64,000 nucleotides of DNA from JAKFDK01 sp036676195 (GTDB lineage Bacteria > Bacillota > Sulfobacillia > Symbiobacteriales > ZC4RG38), in NCBI GenBank assembly GCA_036676195.1, contig JAKFDK010000010.1, forward strand, positions 1-64,000. Reading direction: 5' to 3'. The translations under genes were made by a program, and so were the position numbers. This document shows, in pieces, positions 26,683 through 36,296 of the stretch; within the stretch, counting starts at the first letter, position 1, and each line of letters opens with the position of its first letter. Below the pieces are notes generated by a model. The model had not been told where the DNA came from. It worked only from the letters and a program-made list of their open reading frames with translations, and did not search any database.

Positions 26683-27756
26683 TCAGGGGAGGTAACCCCG
26701 CGGATTGAGGGGGCGCCCGCCGATAATGACTTCGAAATGAAGGTGTGGTCCGGTGGAATACCCGGTGGAGCCGACCCGGATGACCGGGCTCCCCTGCTCC
26801 ACCCAATCGCCAACCTGAACGAGAAGTACAGAGGCGTGGGCATAACGGGTGCGGGTGCCATCGCCGTGGTCCAGGATGACGCAGAGCCCATAACTGCCGT
26901 CCCAGGCGGAATGGACCACCTTACCGCTGCGGGCTGCCACCGCCGGAGTCCCGGTGGGGGCGGCAATGTCAAGCCCGGGATGACTGGTGCCCCAGCGAGG
27001 CCCGAATTCGGAGGTGATGACACCGGACAGGGGCCAGATATAACTGGCGGAAGCTTCGCGTCTGGCGCTGCCCCCCCGGCTGGCTACGCTTGTGTTGCGG
27101 ATGGTCCGCCGGCCGCCAGGGAGCATGAGTGCCTGACCGACCCGAATCTCATGGACATTTGTAAGCTGGTTGGCCTTGGCAATGGTGTCGACCGTCACAC
27201 CGTAATCCTGCGCGACTCCTTCCAGCGAGTCGCCCTCTTCCACGGTGTGAATCACACCCTGGAAGTTGGCCATGATCTTCAACTCGTCGCCAGGCTGGAT
27301 CAGGTCGGGATCGATGTCCTGATTGAGGGCGGCGATGGTGCCTTCGTCGGTTTGAAAGTTGCGGGACAGATCCCAGAGGGTGTCGCCTTCACGAACCTTA
27401 TAGGTCACCAGTTTCGGACCTTCCGTCTTCTCAGTGTCGACGGTTGTTTTAAGCTGAAAGTTGATGGGAAAGCGGGCAGTGGCAGCTACGCGCTCAGATG
27501 GCAGCTCTTCGGTCACCGGCCGCAGCTCTTCCAGACGTACCACTGCGGCTGAAAGCCCTGCAGGGGCGTTGGTGGCAGAGACTGTCATGGTTGGCGCCAC
27601 ATTCGTGTGCGCTTGACCGGAGCTTAATCCGAGGACACCCGCTACCAGGATTGCACCGGTTAGAAAAAAAGCCAACTGCCGGTGCTCACTACCCGGCTGG
27701 CGGACTTGTGGCAGCAACTCCTCACCTCGCAAACCGGTTGCCTGTTCAAACAACAT
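26683..27756 (-). CDS. Secreted LysM-LysM-M23 peptidoglycan endopeptidase
   Basis: Envelope hydrolase. A transmembrane signal anchor (LAFFLTGAILVAGVLGLSSG) lies near residue 30. Two LysM domains follow (VTYKVREGDTLWDLSRNF and IHTVEEGDSLEGVAQDYG), and the C-terminal M23 domain has GLDIAAPTG zinc-ligand and GPHLHFEV motifs. The start is uncertain: ATG 27756 opens MLFEQATG but lacks a convincing ribosome site, and TATACT lies immediately upstream, which could make the message nearly leaderless. It is divergent from a second LysM/M23 gene at 28047. Confidence 0.88.
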   Translation of the reverse strand: MLFEQATGLRGEELLPQVRQPGSEHRQLAFFLTGAILVAGVLGLSSGQAHTNVAPTMTVSATNAPAGLSAAVVRLEELRPVTEELPSERVAATARFPINFQLKTTVDTEKTEGPKLVTYKVREGDTLWDLSRNFQTDEGTIAALNQDIDPDLIQPGDELKIMANFQGVIHTVEEGDSLEGVAQDYGVTVDTIAKANQLTNVHEIRVGQALMLPGGRRTIRNTSVASRGGSARREASASYIWPLSGVITSEFGPRWGTSHPGLDIAAPTGTPAVAARSGKVVHSAWDGSYGLCVILDHGDGTRTRYAHASVLLVQVGDWVEQGSPVIRVGSTGYSTGPHLHFEVIIGGRPLNPRGYLP

Positions 27757-28046
27757 AAAGTATACCACAGGCCCCCCAGGGCTGCTACAAGTAGCACGCG
27801 GTACGAAGGAAGATGCATTCGAAGTGGATTTATGCAAGTTTAAGGTGGGCCTACTGGGGGCAATAGTAAACAATGGCCGCTGTTAGAATTGCACGATAGA
27901 TCCCGCTGCAAAGGCAATACACCCATATTAATAGATTCTATTGGTAAAACCTCTTGCAGGACGAAAATCAATCGCAGGCGAAATATCAGCATGACCTTTA
28001 TTTGGTCTTAGAATCTACCATGTTCTGGTCCCCGGGAGGTGCCGCG

Positions 28047-29420
28047 TTGCGACCAAGGCAATACATTGTGCTGGGCACGGTATCGGTGCTGGTGCTGCTG
28101 ACGATGACCTTCAGTGGGGCCGCTCCCGAGCCTGCCGCCCGCCCTGCGCTGACAGCGACCAGGGATTATACTGCCGTCGAAATTAAGGGCGAATTGGTTG
28201 GTTATACAGACGATTCTGCTATGGTAAACCAGGTTCTGGAGAAGGTTGCTGCCGGCGCTCTGAAGGAAGCGCTGCTTTGGGTTGACTTAAAGTCCTTGGT
28301 CACGACCCGGACGGCATCGGTACAAACACCGGGCCGCTTGCTTACCCAGGCCGATATGGAGAGGGAAATTGAAGCTCTGCTGCCACATATGGAAAAAGGT
28401 TGGGCAATTTCGGTGAACGGACAGGATATTATAGGGGTAGCCTCTCAAGATACGGCCCAACAGGTTGTCGAGGAACTCCAGGACGACTACAAGGCGACGG
28501 TGTTGAAAGACGCAGTTCGAATCGACCAGGTTCGTTTCCTGGAGAGCATTCAATTTCACGATAAGTGGTTGCTGCCGGGGAATATCCGGACCAAGGAGCA
28601 GGCCAAAGAGATCCTGCGCTATGGGACGGACAAGCGGATCTTTTACACCGTCCAGCGCGGAGATACGATATGGACGATTGCTAACAGCAACCGGATTGCT
28701 GTGGATGATCTGGTAAAAGCCAACCCGGACGTGAACCCGGATACCATGCAGATTGGGCAGCAGATCAATATGACGGTTAAGGAACCCCATGTCCACTTGG
28801 AGAGTACAGAGACCCAGGTTTACAAGGAGTCCATTCCCTTCCCTGTTGAGGCCATTGAGGATCCCGATTTGTGGCCCTGGCAAACCCGAGTGTTGCAACC
28901 AGGGGTGCTTGGTACGCGGCAACTGACCGTCAAGATTGACCGTCAAAACGGCCAGGAAATCAAGCGGGAAGTAGTAGATAACCAGGTACTCACGACCCCT
29001 AAAAAGCAGGTGGTGGCCCGGGGGACTCGCCAGGCGCCCACGCTGGGAACCGGCTCGTTTTACTGGCCTGTGCAGGGGGAGATTTCCGAGTACTTTGGTG
29101 ATGTCGGCTGGCGCTGGCATCCTGGTGTGGACATTGCCGCCAAGTCCGGTACTGGAATCAGGGCGGCGGACAGCGGTACGATCGTATTTGCCGCCTATAA
29201 TGGTAACTACGGCTACGCGGTAGAGATTGACCACGGCGAGGGCAAGATTGTCACTCTATATGGCCATCTGAGTGCCTTTAACGTCACTGTGGGCCAGGAG
29301 GTTCAAAAGGGTGATGTGATCGGTTTTGTGGGCAATACGGGTTGGAGCACCGGTCCACACCTGCATTTTGAGGTTAGACTGGATGGGCGGGAGACAAATC
29401 CCCTGCGCTTTTACCAGTAG
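28047..29420 (+). CDS. Secreted LysM-G5-M23 peptidoglycan endopeptidase
   Basis: Signal anchor (YIVLGTVSVLVLLTMTFSG), an N-terminal region of about 170 aa, one LysM domain (FYTVQRGDTIWTIANSN), a G5-like module (ESTETQVYKESIPFPVEAIE...GQEIKREVV), then the M23 domain with HPGVDIAAK and GPHLHFEVR. This layout is common in clostridial and actinobacterial wall hydrolases. TTG 28047 is preferred because GGGAGG (28034-28039) lies 7 nt upstream; the open frame extends about 30 codons further without a ribosome site. Confidence 0.9.
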   Translation: MRPRQYIVLGTVSVLVLLTMTFSGAAPEPAARPALTATRDYTAVEIKGELVGYTDDSAMVNQVLEKVAAGALKEALLWVDLKSLVTTRTASVQTPGRLLTQADMEREIEALLPHMEKGWAISVNGQDIIGVASQDTAQQVVEELQDDYKATVLKDAVRIDQVRFLESIQFHDKWLLPGNIRTKEQAKEILRYGTDKRIFYTVQRGDTIWTIANSNRIAVDDLVKANPDVNPDTMQIGQQINMTVKEPHVHLESTETQVYKESIPFPVEAIEDPDLWPWQTRVLQPGVLGTRQLTVKIDRQNGQEIKREVVDNQVLTTPKKQVVARGTRQAPTLGTGSFYWPVQGEISEYFGDVGWRWHPGVDIAAKSGTGIRAADSGTIVFAAYNGNYGYAVEIDHGEGKIVTLYGHLSAFNVTVGQEVQKGDVIGFVGNTGWSTGPHLHFEVRLDGRETNPLRFYQ

Positions 29421-29574
29421 GAACACTTCGAAAGCGGGGATCCCGGTATAGAAACATTTCCCGCATGAGATCGGTGCAGGAGAACGCGGACGTTCGCCGA
29501 AGTTTCTTAAAACGATGCAACAGGTTCGCTGGCAGCACCCCCTGATACGCCTTGCGCAAAGGAGGGCGCGGCGC

Positions 29575-30081
29575 ATGGAAAAGTCCAAGGAGGCCAGAAT
29601 CAAGGCAGAGTTGATCCGGACGTTCCTCGACCACCATCAGCCGAAGTTGCCGGAGGCGCGGGGGTTTCTTCAGTTTCTGTTGGCCAAAGAGGAGATCCTG
29701 CGCCGAATTGAGATTGTCGAGGAACTGGATGGCTGCAGCAATGCCATACTAGTTTCGGCCAAGGGGTCTGGCACATGGCCCTTCTTCTATCGCCGTGGCG
29801 AACGATTCTTCCACAAGACCTCCCAGGCGGTAGTAGAGTTGATGAAGTTCGTCCCCGAATCGCTTTACCTGTGCCTGAGCACGGTGCCTGGGCCCTGGAC
29901 TGAGGATCAGCGGGAATTTGTAAACATGCTGGCCGGATGGCGCAATGAACTGTTTGCGAGCGAGCTGGAGCGACTAAACCGCCGGTTTGAACTTCTGTAT
30001 CGCATCGACGAGGCACTGGCCAGCCGGGACCATGATGAATTTATGCGCTGGACCCGTGAACTGCGAAAACTTGAAACTTGA
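29575..30081 (+). CDS. YpiB-like protein with UPF0302 and IDEAL domains
   Basis: The N-terminal region (KAELIRTFLDHHQPKLPEAR...VEELDGCSNAILVS) resembles UPF0302/YpiB, including the pattern of a short helical bundle followed by beta strands. The C-terminus RIDEALASRDHDEFMRWTREL matches the IDEAL motif. The function of YpiB proteins is poorly defined. ATG 29575 follows GGAGGG with 8-nt spacing. The 168-aa length is close to the family norm of about 180. The assignment rests on pattern similarity. Confidence 0.65.
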   Translation: MEKSKEARIKAELIRTFLDHHQPKLPEARGFLQFLLAKEEILRRIEIVEELDGCSNAILVSAKGSGTWPFFYRRGERFFHKTSQAVVELMKFVPESLYLCLSTVPGPWTEDQREFVNMLAGWRNELFASELERLNRRFELLYRIDEALASRDHDEFMRWTRELRKLET

Positions 30082-30088
30082 AGTCGAT

Positions 30089-30115
30089 GGCGCCGGTCCA
30101 CGCAGGGCCGGCGCC
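30089..30115 (+). terminator. Hairpin after the YpiB-like gene
   Basis: GGCGCCGG (30089-30096) pairs with CCGGCGCC (30108-30115), 8 bp after the stop; no T-run follows. The 312-bp gap 30082-30393 holds this, the next terminator and a promoter, but no gene. Confidence 0.5.
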
Positions 30116-30268
30116 AATCAATGTATGGTTTGACTGGCAAGAGGTAACTGAACCTTCATGTCGATGTCACCTACCTGTAACGTTGACTCTGTATCATAGC
30201 AAGTGACGGGACACTTCGCTCTGACGTTGACCCCCCTCTAACAAAGTGGCCGTGTAGCCACGCCGTTC

Positions 30269-30299
30269 GCCCACGCTCACGCGTGGGCCTTTTTCTTTT
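30269..30299 (+). terminator. Rho-independent terminator before the gluzincin gene
   Basis: GCCCACGC / GCGTGGGC with a TCAC loop, then CTTTTTCTTTT. Confidence 0.88.
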
Positions 30300-30314
30300 C
30301 CCTGATATCACCGG

Positions 30315-30343
30315 TGGCCATATTATGTAAACTTGATTATAAT
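30315..30343 (+). promoter_or_regulatory. SigA-type promoter of the gluzincin gene
   Basis: TGGCCA (30315-30320), 17-bp spacer, perfect TATAAT (30338-30343), 51 bp before the ATG. The -35 is weak. Confidence 0.6.
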
Positions 30344-30393
30344 AGAGGCCGTTATGTGAATGGCTGTCGAGGTCAGCCCAAGGGAGGCACCAC

Positions 30394-31278
30394 ATGTACG
30401 CATATCGTCGCCATGTGGTCTGGCTTGTCCTGGTGGCAGTGGGATCCTGGCTGGTCCTTGGCCATGGCTACGTGCATACGCGCAGTGCCCTTTACGCGCT
30501 GATCCGGGAGTACCGGCGGATCACCTTGATCCAGGCGAAGGACCATTGGCAGAGCCTGGAGGGCCGCCACTTTCGGGTCTTTTACACACCTGGCGACCGT
30601 GAAGGCGCCATTCTGGTGCTGGAGGCGGCTGAAACGGCCCACGCGCCGGTGGTCCAGGCGTTTGACTACATCCCGGCCAAACGGACCGTGATTGTCGTTC
30701 ATCCCAATCGGGAAACGCTGCGGCAGGCGTTTGGCTGGGCCCAGGGCGATTCGGCCACCGGTGTCTACTTCGGCGGGGTGATCCGGGTGCTGAGCCCGAC
30801 GGTCTGGATCTCCGGCGAAACCCCTGCGCAACGACGGGGGATCTTTCAGAAGGTCAACCCCCTGACCCATGAATATACGCACCTGGTTCTGGATTACCTG
30901 ACTGACGGCAATTACCCCCGCTGGTTTACGGAAGGGTTGGCCCAGCGGCTGGAGTATCAGGCGACGGGGTACCGCTGGTTAGAGCGGGGATCGACCCTGC
31001 GGCAGCGTCTGTACACACTGGCTGAGTTGACCGACCAGTTTGATGAGCTGCCCAATCAGGCGTTGGCTTACCGGCAGTCCCACTTGCTGGTGGACTACCT
31101 GGCCGAAAGTTGCGGGGCGGGCGGGCTGCAGCGCGTGGTGGCGGGACTGGCCGGGAAAAGGCCCTTTGACCAGGCGTTAAGGGATGCCTGTGGGGTTGGA
31201 CCGGGTGCACTGGAGCGGCAGTGGTTACGGTGGATCGAGGCTCACCGGGATACCCTGGACACGGGGGTTCCCCGCTAG
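30394..31278 (+). CDS. Membrane-anchored peptidase MA family (gluzincin) protease
   Basis: Zinc protease with an N-terminal hydrophobic anchor (VVWLVLVAVGSWLVLGHGYV). The catalytic HEYTH motif is near residue 156, and a downstream Glu in WFTEGLAQRLEY supplies the third zinc ligand, as in gluzincins. The domain should face outside the membrane. ATG 30394 is preceded by GGGAGG. It lies 82 bp before walR; a role in envelope stress or wall remodelling is possible but not shown. Confidence 0.83.
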   Translation: MYAYRRHVVWLVLVAVGSWLVLGHGYVHTRSALYALIREYRRITLIQAKDHWQSLEGRHFRVFYTPGDREGAILVLEAAETAHAPVVQAFDYIPAKRTVIVVHPNRETLRQAFGWAQGDSATGVYFGGVIRVLSPTVWISGETPAQRRGIFQKVNPLTHEYTHLVLDYLTDGNYPRWFTEGLAQRLEYQATGYRWLERGSTLRQRLYTLAELTDQFDELPNQALAYRQSHLLVDYLAESCGAGGLQRVVAGLAGKRPFDQALRDACGVGPGALERQWLRWIEAHRDTLDTGVPR

Positions 31279-31360
31279 ACGGGTGACGTGGGAGCAGGGA
31301 ATTGGCAACACCACGCGGAAAATCCCAGGTTGGAAGTGTCCCAAGCGGGAGGTGCCGTGT

Positions 31361-32050
31361 TTGTCTCAACGCATTCTGGTAGTAGATGACGAGCAACCCA
31401 TTGCTGATATTCTGAAGTTTACCCTGGAGCGCGAGGGTTACGAGGTGGATGTGGCCTACGACGGTCTGGAAGCCGTGGACAAGGCCCGCCGTCGTGCACC
31501 CGACCTGATCATTTTAGATATTATGTTACCAAGCTTGGACGGTTTTAGCGTATGCAAGGAGGTACGGACGTTCAGTTCTGTGCCCATTCTGATGCTGACG
31601 GCCAAGGAGACCGAAGTAGATAAGGTCCTGGGGCTGGAGTTGGGGGCAGACGATTATGTGACAAAGCCGTTCAGCCCCCGGGAACTGACCGCCAGGGTGC
31701 GGGCGATTTTGCGGCGCATCCGTCCGGAGCGGCCGCCGGCCGATCATAAGAGCATTCGGGGCGGCGATCTGACTCTGGACCTGCAGGGCTACGAGGTACA
31801 TAAGGGCGAGCAGCGCATTGAGCTGACACCGCGGGAGTTTGAGTTGCTCCGCCATCTGGCCACCCGTGCGGGGCAAGTTTTTACCCGTGAAGCCCTCCTG
31901 CAGGAAGTGTGGGGCTTTGACTACTTTGGTGATGTGCGGACGGTGGACGTAACGGTCCGCCGGTTGCGGGAAAAGATTGAGGCCAATCCGGCGCAGCCGG
32001 AGTTTATTAAGACCAAGAGGGGAATCGGTTACTACTTTCAGCGGTTTTAG
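31361..32050 (+). CDS. walR: Response regulator WalR (YycF)
   Basis: OmpR/PhoB-type regulator controlling cell-wall metabolism genes. Receiver: acidic pocket DD near residues 9-10, phosphorylated Asp53 in ILDIML, Thr80 and Lys102 in YVTKPF. Winged-helix DNA-binding domain from about residue 130 (ELTPREFELLRHLATRAGQVFTRE). TTG 31361 is used because GGGAGGTG (31347-31354) is well placed; the open frame upstream overlaps the preceding gene. Product 229 aa. walK follows. Confidence 0.95.
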   Translation: MSQRILVVDDEQPIADILKFTLEREGYEVDVAYDGLEAVDKARRRAPDLIILDIMLPSLDGFSVCKEVRTFSSVPILMLTAKETEVDKVLGLELGADDYVTKPFSPRELTARVRAILRRIRPERPPADHKSIRGGDLTLDLQGYEVHKGEQRIELTPREFELLRHLATRAGQVFTREALLQEVWGFDYFGDVRTVDVTVRRLREKIEANPAQPEFIKTKRGIGYYFQRF

Positions 32051-32142
32051 ACACCTGATGCTGGTCCCAGTTGGCCCGGTGCTCCTCAGGGAGAACGGGC
32101 CTCCGTGGTATTTGAAGGGGCCCGGGACAGGGGGTGGCGGCC

Positions 32143-33948
32143 ATGTTTCGTACGATCCAAAGTAAGCTGGTGGTTGTATATCTCCTGCTCATTCTGGTCG
32201 CCATGGAGCTCACCGGGCTATACCTGCTGACATCGCTGGAAAATTACTACCTGAACACTTTCCGGTTGACGCTTTCGGCGCAGGCCCAGGTGTTGGGGGG
32301 GATGGTATCCTCTTACCTGGACCGGCCGGCCGCGTTGGGGCCAGATCAGGCGGGAATTGCCAAGCTGGCGGCTGACTGGCCGGCAGAGACGGGGGCTGTG
32401 GCGATATTAGACAGCACCGGCCGGGTGTTAGGTGCGTCACGGTCGCAGATGCATCTGGTGGGACAGCGGCTGGTTACCGATGAGATTACACAGGCGTTGT
32501 TCGGGCCACCGGTGCAAAGTGTCCCCAAGGTCGATCCGGAAACCGGGAACCGCACGTTGTTTCTGGCTGCACCTGTGTACAGCGGAGGTCGTGTGGTGGG
32601 CGTGATTTATATCAAGGGCTCCCTGGAGCCCAGTTATGAAATTTTGGCCAATATCCGCAGTATTGTTGTGTACAGCACGGCCATTGCACTGGGCGTAACG
32701 GCCGTACTGGGTATATTGTTGGCACAGACGATTACCGGACCGATTCGTGAGGTGACCCGCAAGGCTGCCATGATGGCTGCAGGGCAATTTGAGCAGTCGA
32801 TTTCGGTGCACTCCAACGATGAGGTTGGTCAGTTGGCCGAGATGTTTAACCACCTGGCGCGGCAGCTCAAGGAGACGCTGAACGAAATTTCCGGTGAGCG
32901 TGACAAGCTCGAAACGATTGTAGCCTACATGGCGGACGGAGTTGTGGCTCTGGACCGCGAGGGCCGGGTAATCAAGGTCAACCGGGCCGCCGGGCGGATG
33001 CTGGGCATTGATCCGGAAAGTGCATTGGACCACCGGCCGCAGGAACTGTGGCCTGATCTGGACCTGGAAAACCCGGCCACAGAGGCACTGACAGCCGGCC
33101 AGGCCAAGGTACGGGAAATCAACCTCACGGTAGGTGGCGAGACTCGTACACTTCAGGTTTATATTACCCCGCTCCGGGTAGTGGGGGCAGTTCTGGTTCT
33201 GCATGATGTTACGGAGATGCGCAAGCTGGAGCAGATGCGGCGGGATTTCGTTGCCAATGTTTCGCATGAATTGAAGACACCCCTGACCACGGTGAAAAGT
33301 TATGTGGAGACGCTGCTGGATGGTGCAGACGAAGATGCGGCCGTGCGCACCCGTTTCTTGCAGGTGGTGGAAAGTGAGACGGACCGCATGGTGCGCCTGG
33401 TCCGGGACTTGCTGCACCTGAGTCAGTTGGACCAGGGCATTCTACGCTGGGATATTCAGCCCTATGATCTGTCCATGTTGGTGGAGGAGGCCCTTGCCAA
33501 GTTGGCGGTGACCATTGGCCGTAAGAAGTTGCAGGTCGCCCGCCAGTGGGTGCCAGCGCTGGCTCCTGCCCTGGTGGACCGGGATAAGATGCTGCAGGTG
33601 TTGTTAAACATTCTGGCGAACGCCATCGAGTTTACCCCGGAGGACGGGATGATTTCCGTTGCCATTGAGCAGGAGGCGGAATTTCTCCGGGTGCGCGTGC
33701 GTGATACCGGTATTGGCATTCCGAAGGCAGACCAGGAACGGATTTTTGAACGTTTCTACCGGGTGGACAAGGCCCGGTCCCGGATGCTGGGAGGTACCGG
33801 ACTGGGGCTGGCCATCGCCCGGCAAATCACGGAAACGTTGGGTGGCACGATTGCACTGGAATCTGAACCGGGGCAGGGAACGGAGGTTACCTTTACTGTA
33901 CCGGCTACCCCGGCGGCTGAGCCACTCGGCTTTGGGGGTGAGCCCTGA
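32143..33948 (+). CDS. walK: Sensor histidine kinase WalK (YycG)
   Basis: Membrane sensor kinase partner of WalR. Helix 1 at residues 8-30, an extracellular sensor region to about 170, helix 2 at 171-195, HAMP at 196-250, PAS at about 255-360, then HisKA with His375 (NVSHELKTPL) and HATPase with the N box near 489, DTGIGIP (521-527) and GGTGLGL (550-556). Length of 601 aa fits WalK. ATG 32143 is chosen because the G-run at 32130-32134 is spaced 8 nt; GTG 32134 is within it. Overlaps yycH by one base (TGATG). Confidence 0.95.
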   Translation: MFRTIQSKLVVVYLLLILVAMELTGLYLLTSLENYYLNTFRLTLSAQAQVLGGMVSSYLDRPAALGPDQAGIAKLAADWPAETGAVAILDSTGRVLGASRSQMHLVGQRLVTDEITQALFGPPVQSVPKVDPETGNRTLFLAAPVYSGGRVVGVIYIKGSLEPSYEILANIRSIVVYSTAIALGVTAVLGILLAQTITGPIREVTRKAAMMAAGQFEQSISVHSNDEVGQLAEMFNHLARQLKETLNEISGERDKLETIVAYMADGVVALDREGRVIKVNRAAGRMLGIDPESALDHRPQELWPDLDLENPATEALTAGQAKVREINLTVGGETRTLQVYITPLRVVGAVLVLHDVTEMRKLEQMRRDFVANVSHELKTPLTTVKSYVETLLDGADEDAAVRTRFLQVVESETDRMVRLVRDLLHLSQLDQGILRWDIQPYDLSMLVEEALAKLAVTIGRKKLQVARQWVPALAPALVDRDKMLQVLLNILANAIEFTPEDGMISVAIEQEAEFLRVRVRDTGIGIPKADQERIFERFYRVDKARSRMLGGTGLGLAIARQITETLGGTIALESEPGQGTEVTFTVPATPAAEPLGFGGEP

Positions 33949-35342
33949 TGCGGGAACTGATCCTGAACAGCCTGTTGGCCTTTCAGGTGCTGGTAAGCGT
34001 GGTGCTCACAGCCGTATTGATGTCCCGGCCCCCTCTGGCTATTCAGCCTGCGGATCCGCCGCAGGTGGTGGCGGCGTCGCCCGCCACGCCGGCTAGTCAG
34101 CCGCCGGACCCGTCACTGCCGCGGGCGGTCTGGTTTCACCAGGGAGGCGGGCGCTATGCCGCCATCAATCCGGACGAAGCGTTGTATCAACGCACTTGGC
34201 TGCAAATGCGGGCGATTCTGTCCCGCAGCATGGGCCGGTCGCATCTCTGGCAGATGGCGGGACCCATGGAGTTGGTGCAGGCGGCTGCGCAGCCGCTGGT
34301 GGGCGCCGACTTTGCCCTTGCCCTGCCGCCGGGTGAGTGGGCCCGGCTTTGGGAGAGTGCCGACGCCGGTGTGGGAGGCTTGATTCGGGGGCCCGTGTAC
34401 GAAGGCTCGGAAGGACCTGTGGAAAGGGTCGTTTTAACCCTTACCGCTCCGGATGCCTCGATCTATCTGTTGGGGGCGCGGGGCACCATGCGGTTGCCCC
34501 TGCTGGAAACTGACCGTGAAGAGCTGGAACGTACCGTCCGGTCGATGAATCCCCGGGCTTTTCCTAAATTGCGCCTGCTAAGCCTGTCGGAACCGGACGA
34601 TGTGGCTCCGGAGCCTGAGAAGGGACACCTGAGCTCGTTGCTGGCGGATGATGTGGCCCCCTGGGTGTTGATTCCTGCGGATGACGTGAGCGCAGCCTTT
34701 CCCCTGGTGCGACCGCAGTCGCCTGATCCCCTGCCGTATCTGACCCGGTTTTTTCCGGATGTGTCGGTGGTGCGGCAGATTCAGGAGCAGGACGGCAGTG
34801 TGGCCTATACGGACGGCCGGCGCGGTATGCGCATGAATGTGTATGGCGCCCTGGAGTACTTTGAGGCCCCGGAGTTTAGCGGTTCGGTGGCCGCACCGGA
34901 TCTGTTGCGGGCTGTGCAGGTCGCCCGGGACTTTATTTTCAGCCGCGGTCTGTGGTCTGTTGATGCTACCCTGTCCGGGTTCGGCCGGCTCGGTCAGGAG
35001 TCCCGACTGACGTTTGGGCTGCGCCGGCCCTTGCTACCCTGGGTGAGCGTCCGCCCTGTGATGGAGGTACGGGTGGTCGGCGAACGGGTGGTTTACTTTT
35101 ATCGGTCTCCGGATTATATCCCGGTGGCCTCAGGGGGCAATGAAAAGCTGATTACCCCGGAAGAGGCGCTGCACAGGTTGAAGGCAACCCTGGCCGGGCG
35201 TCCGATGCGGGTACGAACGATGTATCTGGCCCACCAGCTCGGCCCCGGCAACTTGCAGGCGTTGTCGTTGATGTGGTGTGTGGGGATGCAGGATGGTGAT
35301 ACGTATCTGGTGGATGCCCGTTCCGGGCAGGTTCTTCAGTAG
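33948..35342 (+). CDS. yycH: WalRK accessory protein YycH (WalH)
   Basis: N-terminal transmembrane anchor (LLAFQVLVSVVLTAVLMS) followed by a large external domain, the YycH plan. In Bacillus, YycH and YycI bind WalK in the membrane and adjust its activity. The identification rests on size (464 aa), topology, position directly after walK and segments such as EEALHRLKATL, since the family diverges strongly in sequence. Confidence 0.85.
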   Translation: MRELILNSLLAFQVLVSVVLTAVLMSRPPLAIQPADPPQVVAASPATPASQPPDPSLPRAVWFHQGGGRYAAINPDEALYQRTWLQMRAILSRSMGRSHLWQMAGPMELVQAAAQPLVGADFALALPPGEWARLWESADAGVGGLIRGPVYEGSEGPVERVVLTLTAPDASIYLLGARGTMRLPLLETDREELERTVRSMNPRAFPKLRLLSLSEPDDVAPEPEKGHLSSLLADDVAPWVLIPADDVSAAFPLVRPQSPDPLPYLTRFFPDVSVVRQIQEQDGSVAYTDGRRGMRMNVYGALEYFEAPEFSGSVAAPDLLRAVQVARDFIFSRGLWSVDATLSGFGRLGQESRLTFGLRRPLLPWVSVRPVMEVRVVGERVVYFYRSPDYIPVASGGNEKLITPEEALHRLKATLAGRPMRVRTMYLAHQLGPGNLQALSLMWCVGMQDGDTYLVDARSGQVLQ

Positions 35343-35354
35343 GGGGAGAGGCCC

Positions 35355-36236
35355 ATGCACTGGGCAAGGGCAAGGCTGCTGTTGTTGCTGACGTTTACCC
35401 TGGTCAATGTGGCTTTGCTGGATCGGGCTTGGCGCCCGGGCGGCCCCGGCGCCATGTCCGATATGGGGTTGGCGGCCTTTGAGTTGAGAGAGGTCCGGTC
35501 GCGGCTGGGCCAGCAGGGGTTTAACCTGACGGCCCGGGTCCCGACCACCGGAAAAGTTTTGCCGTTCTTACGGCTGGCGTCTCCGACTCCGGAACTGCAG
35601 CAGCGGGTGGTGTTGCGGTTTCTGGAAATGTTGGCGGCGCGGGAACCTCCCCGCCCGGACAACACGTCTGAGACGGGGGAAGTCTTTGCTGCCGGTAACG
35701 GACTGGTCGTTTTCCGCCCTGACCGGCCCTGGGGCCACGATGTGCGGGTAGAAAACCGCACGGTCGTGCGGGAACTGGCGGACGATTTCCTGAGTCAATC
35801 CCAATTGGCCAAAGTTGCGGACTTACGGTGGTTCCGCTCAGTCCCCCTGGATCAAGGGGGGCGCCAGTTGGTGGAGTACACGCTCTTTTACGGGGGCTTC
35901 CCCGTCTATGCCGGTTATCTGCACGTGACCGTGGGTCCTGCCGGGGTGGAAGAGGCGGTTGCCTATCTGCCCGCGGCCGGTGAATTTCGCGGTGACCCCA
36001 AATCGGTCATTTCCGGCACGCAAGCGCTGCTGCGGCTGGCGGGCCATCTGTCTGTAGGGCAGTCAGCCGCTGAAGGCAAGCGCCGTACGTTTACGGATTT
36101 GGAACTTGGCTATTACGCACCATACCCGGGAAAGGGAACCCCAGCCTGGGAGGTGGTCCCGGTGTGGCGGGTGAATATGGATAGCCAAGATATATATTAC
36201 GTGAATGCTCTGACCGGTGAACTCGAAGCGCTTTAA
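35355..36236 (+). CDS. yycI: WalRK accessory protein YycI (WalI)
   Basis: Single N-terminal membrane helix (ARLLLLLTFTLVNVALLDRAW) with an external beta-rich domain; the C-terminus YAPYPGKGTPAWEVVPVWRVNMDSQDIYYVNALTGELE is typical of the YycI family (two-component regulator subfamily). ATG 35355 follows GGGGGAG. It sits 12 bp after yycH, completing the walRK-yycHI cassette. Together with YycH it should modulate WalK. Confidence 0.88.
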   Translation: MHWARARLLLLLTFTLVNVALLDRAWRPGGPGAMSDMGLAAFELREVRSRLGQQGFNLTARVPTTGKVLPFLRLASPTPELQQRVVLRFLEMLAAREPPRPDNTSETGEVFAAGNGLVVFRPDRPWGHDVRVENRTVVRELADDFLSQSQLAKVADLRWFRSVPLDQGGRQLVEYTLFYGGFPVYAGYLHVTVGPAGVEEAVAYLPAAGEFRGDPKSVISGTQALLRLAGHLSVGQSAAEGKRRTFTDLELGYYAPYPGKGTPAWEVVPVWRVNMDSQDIYYVNALTGELEAL

Positions 36237-36296
36237 ATCCACGAAGCCCTCTGGCAACGCATTGGTTGGCCCAGAGTCTACAGGAGGCAAACGTCT

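Noticed and set aside
26560..27552. A 330-codon open frame antisense to the LysM/M23 gene
   Set aside because: Covers the bidirectional terminator and lacks protein-like features; the minus-strand frame carries clear LysM and M23 motifs.
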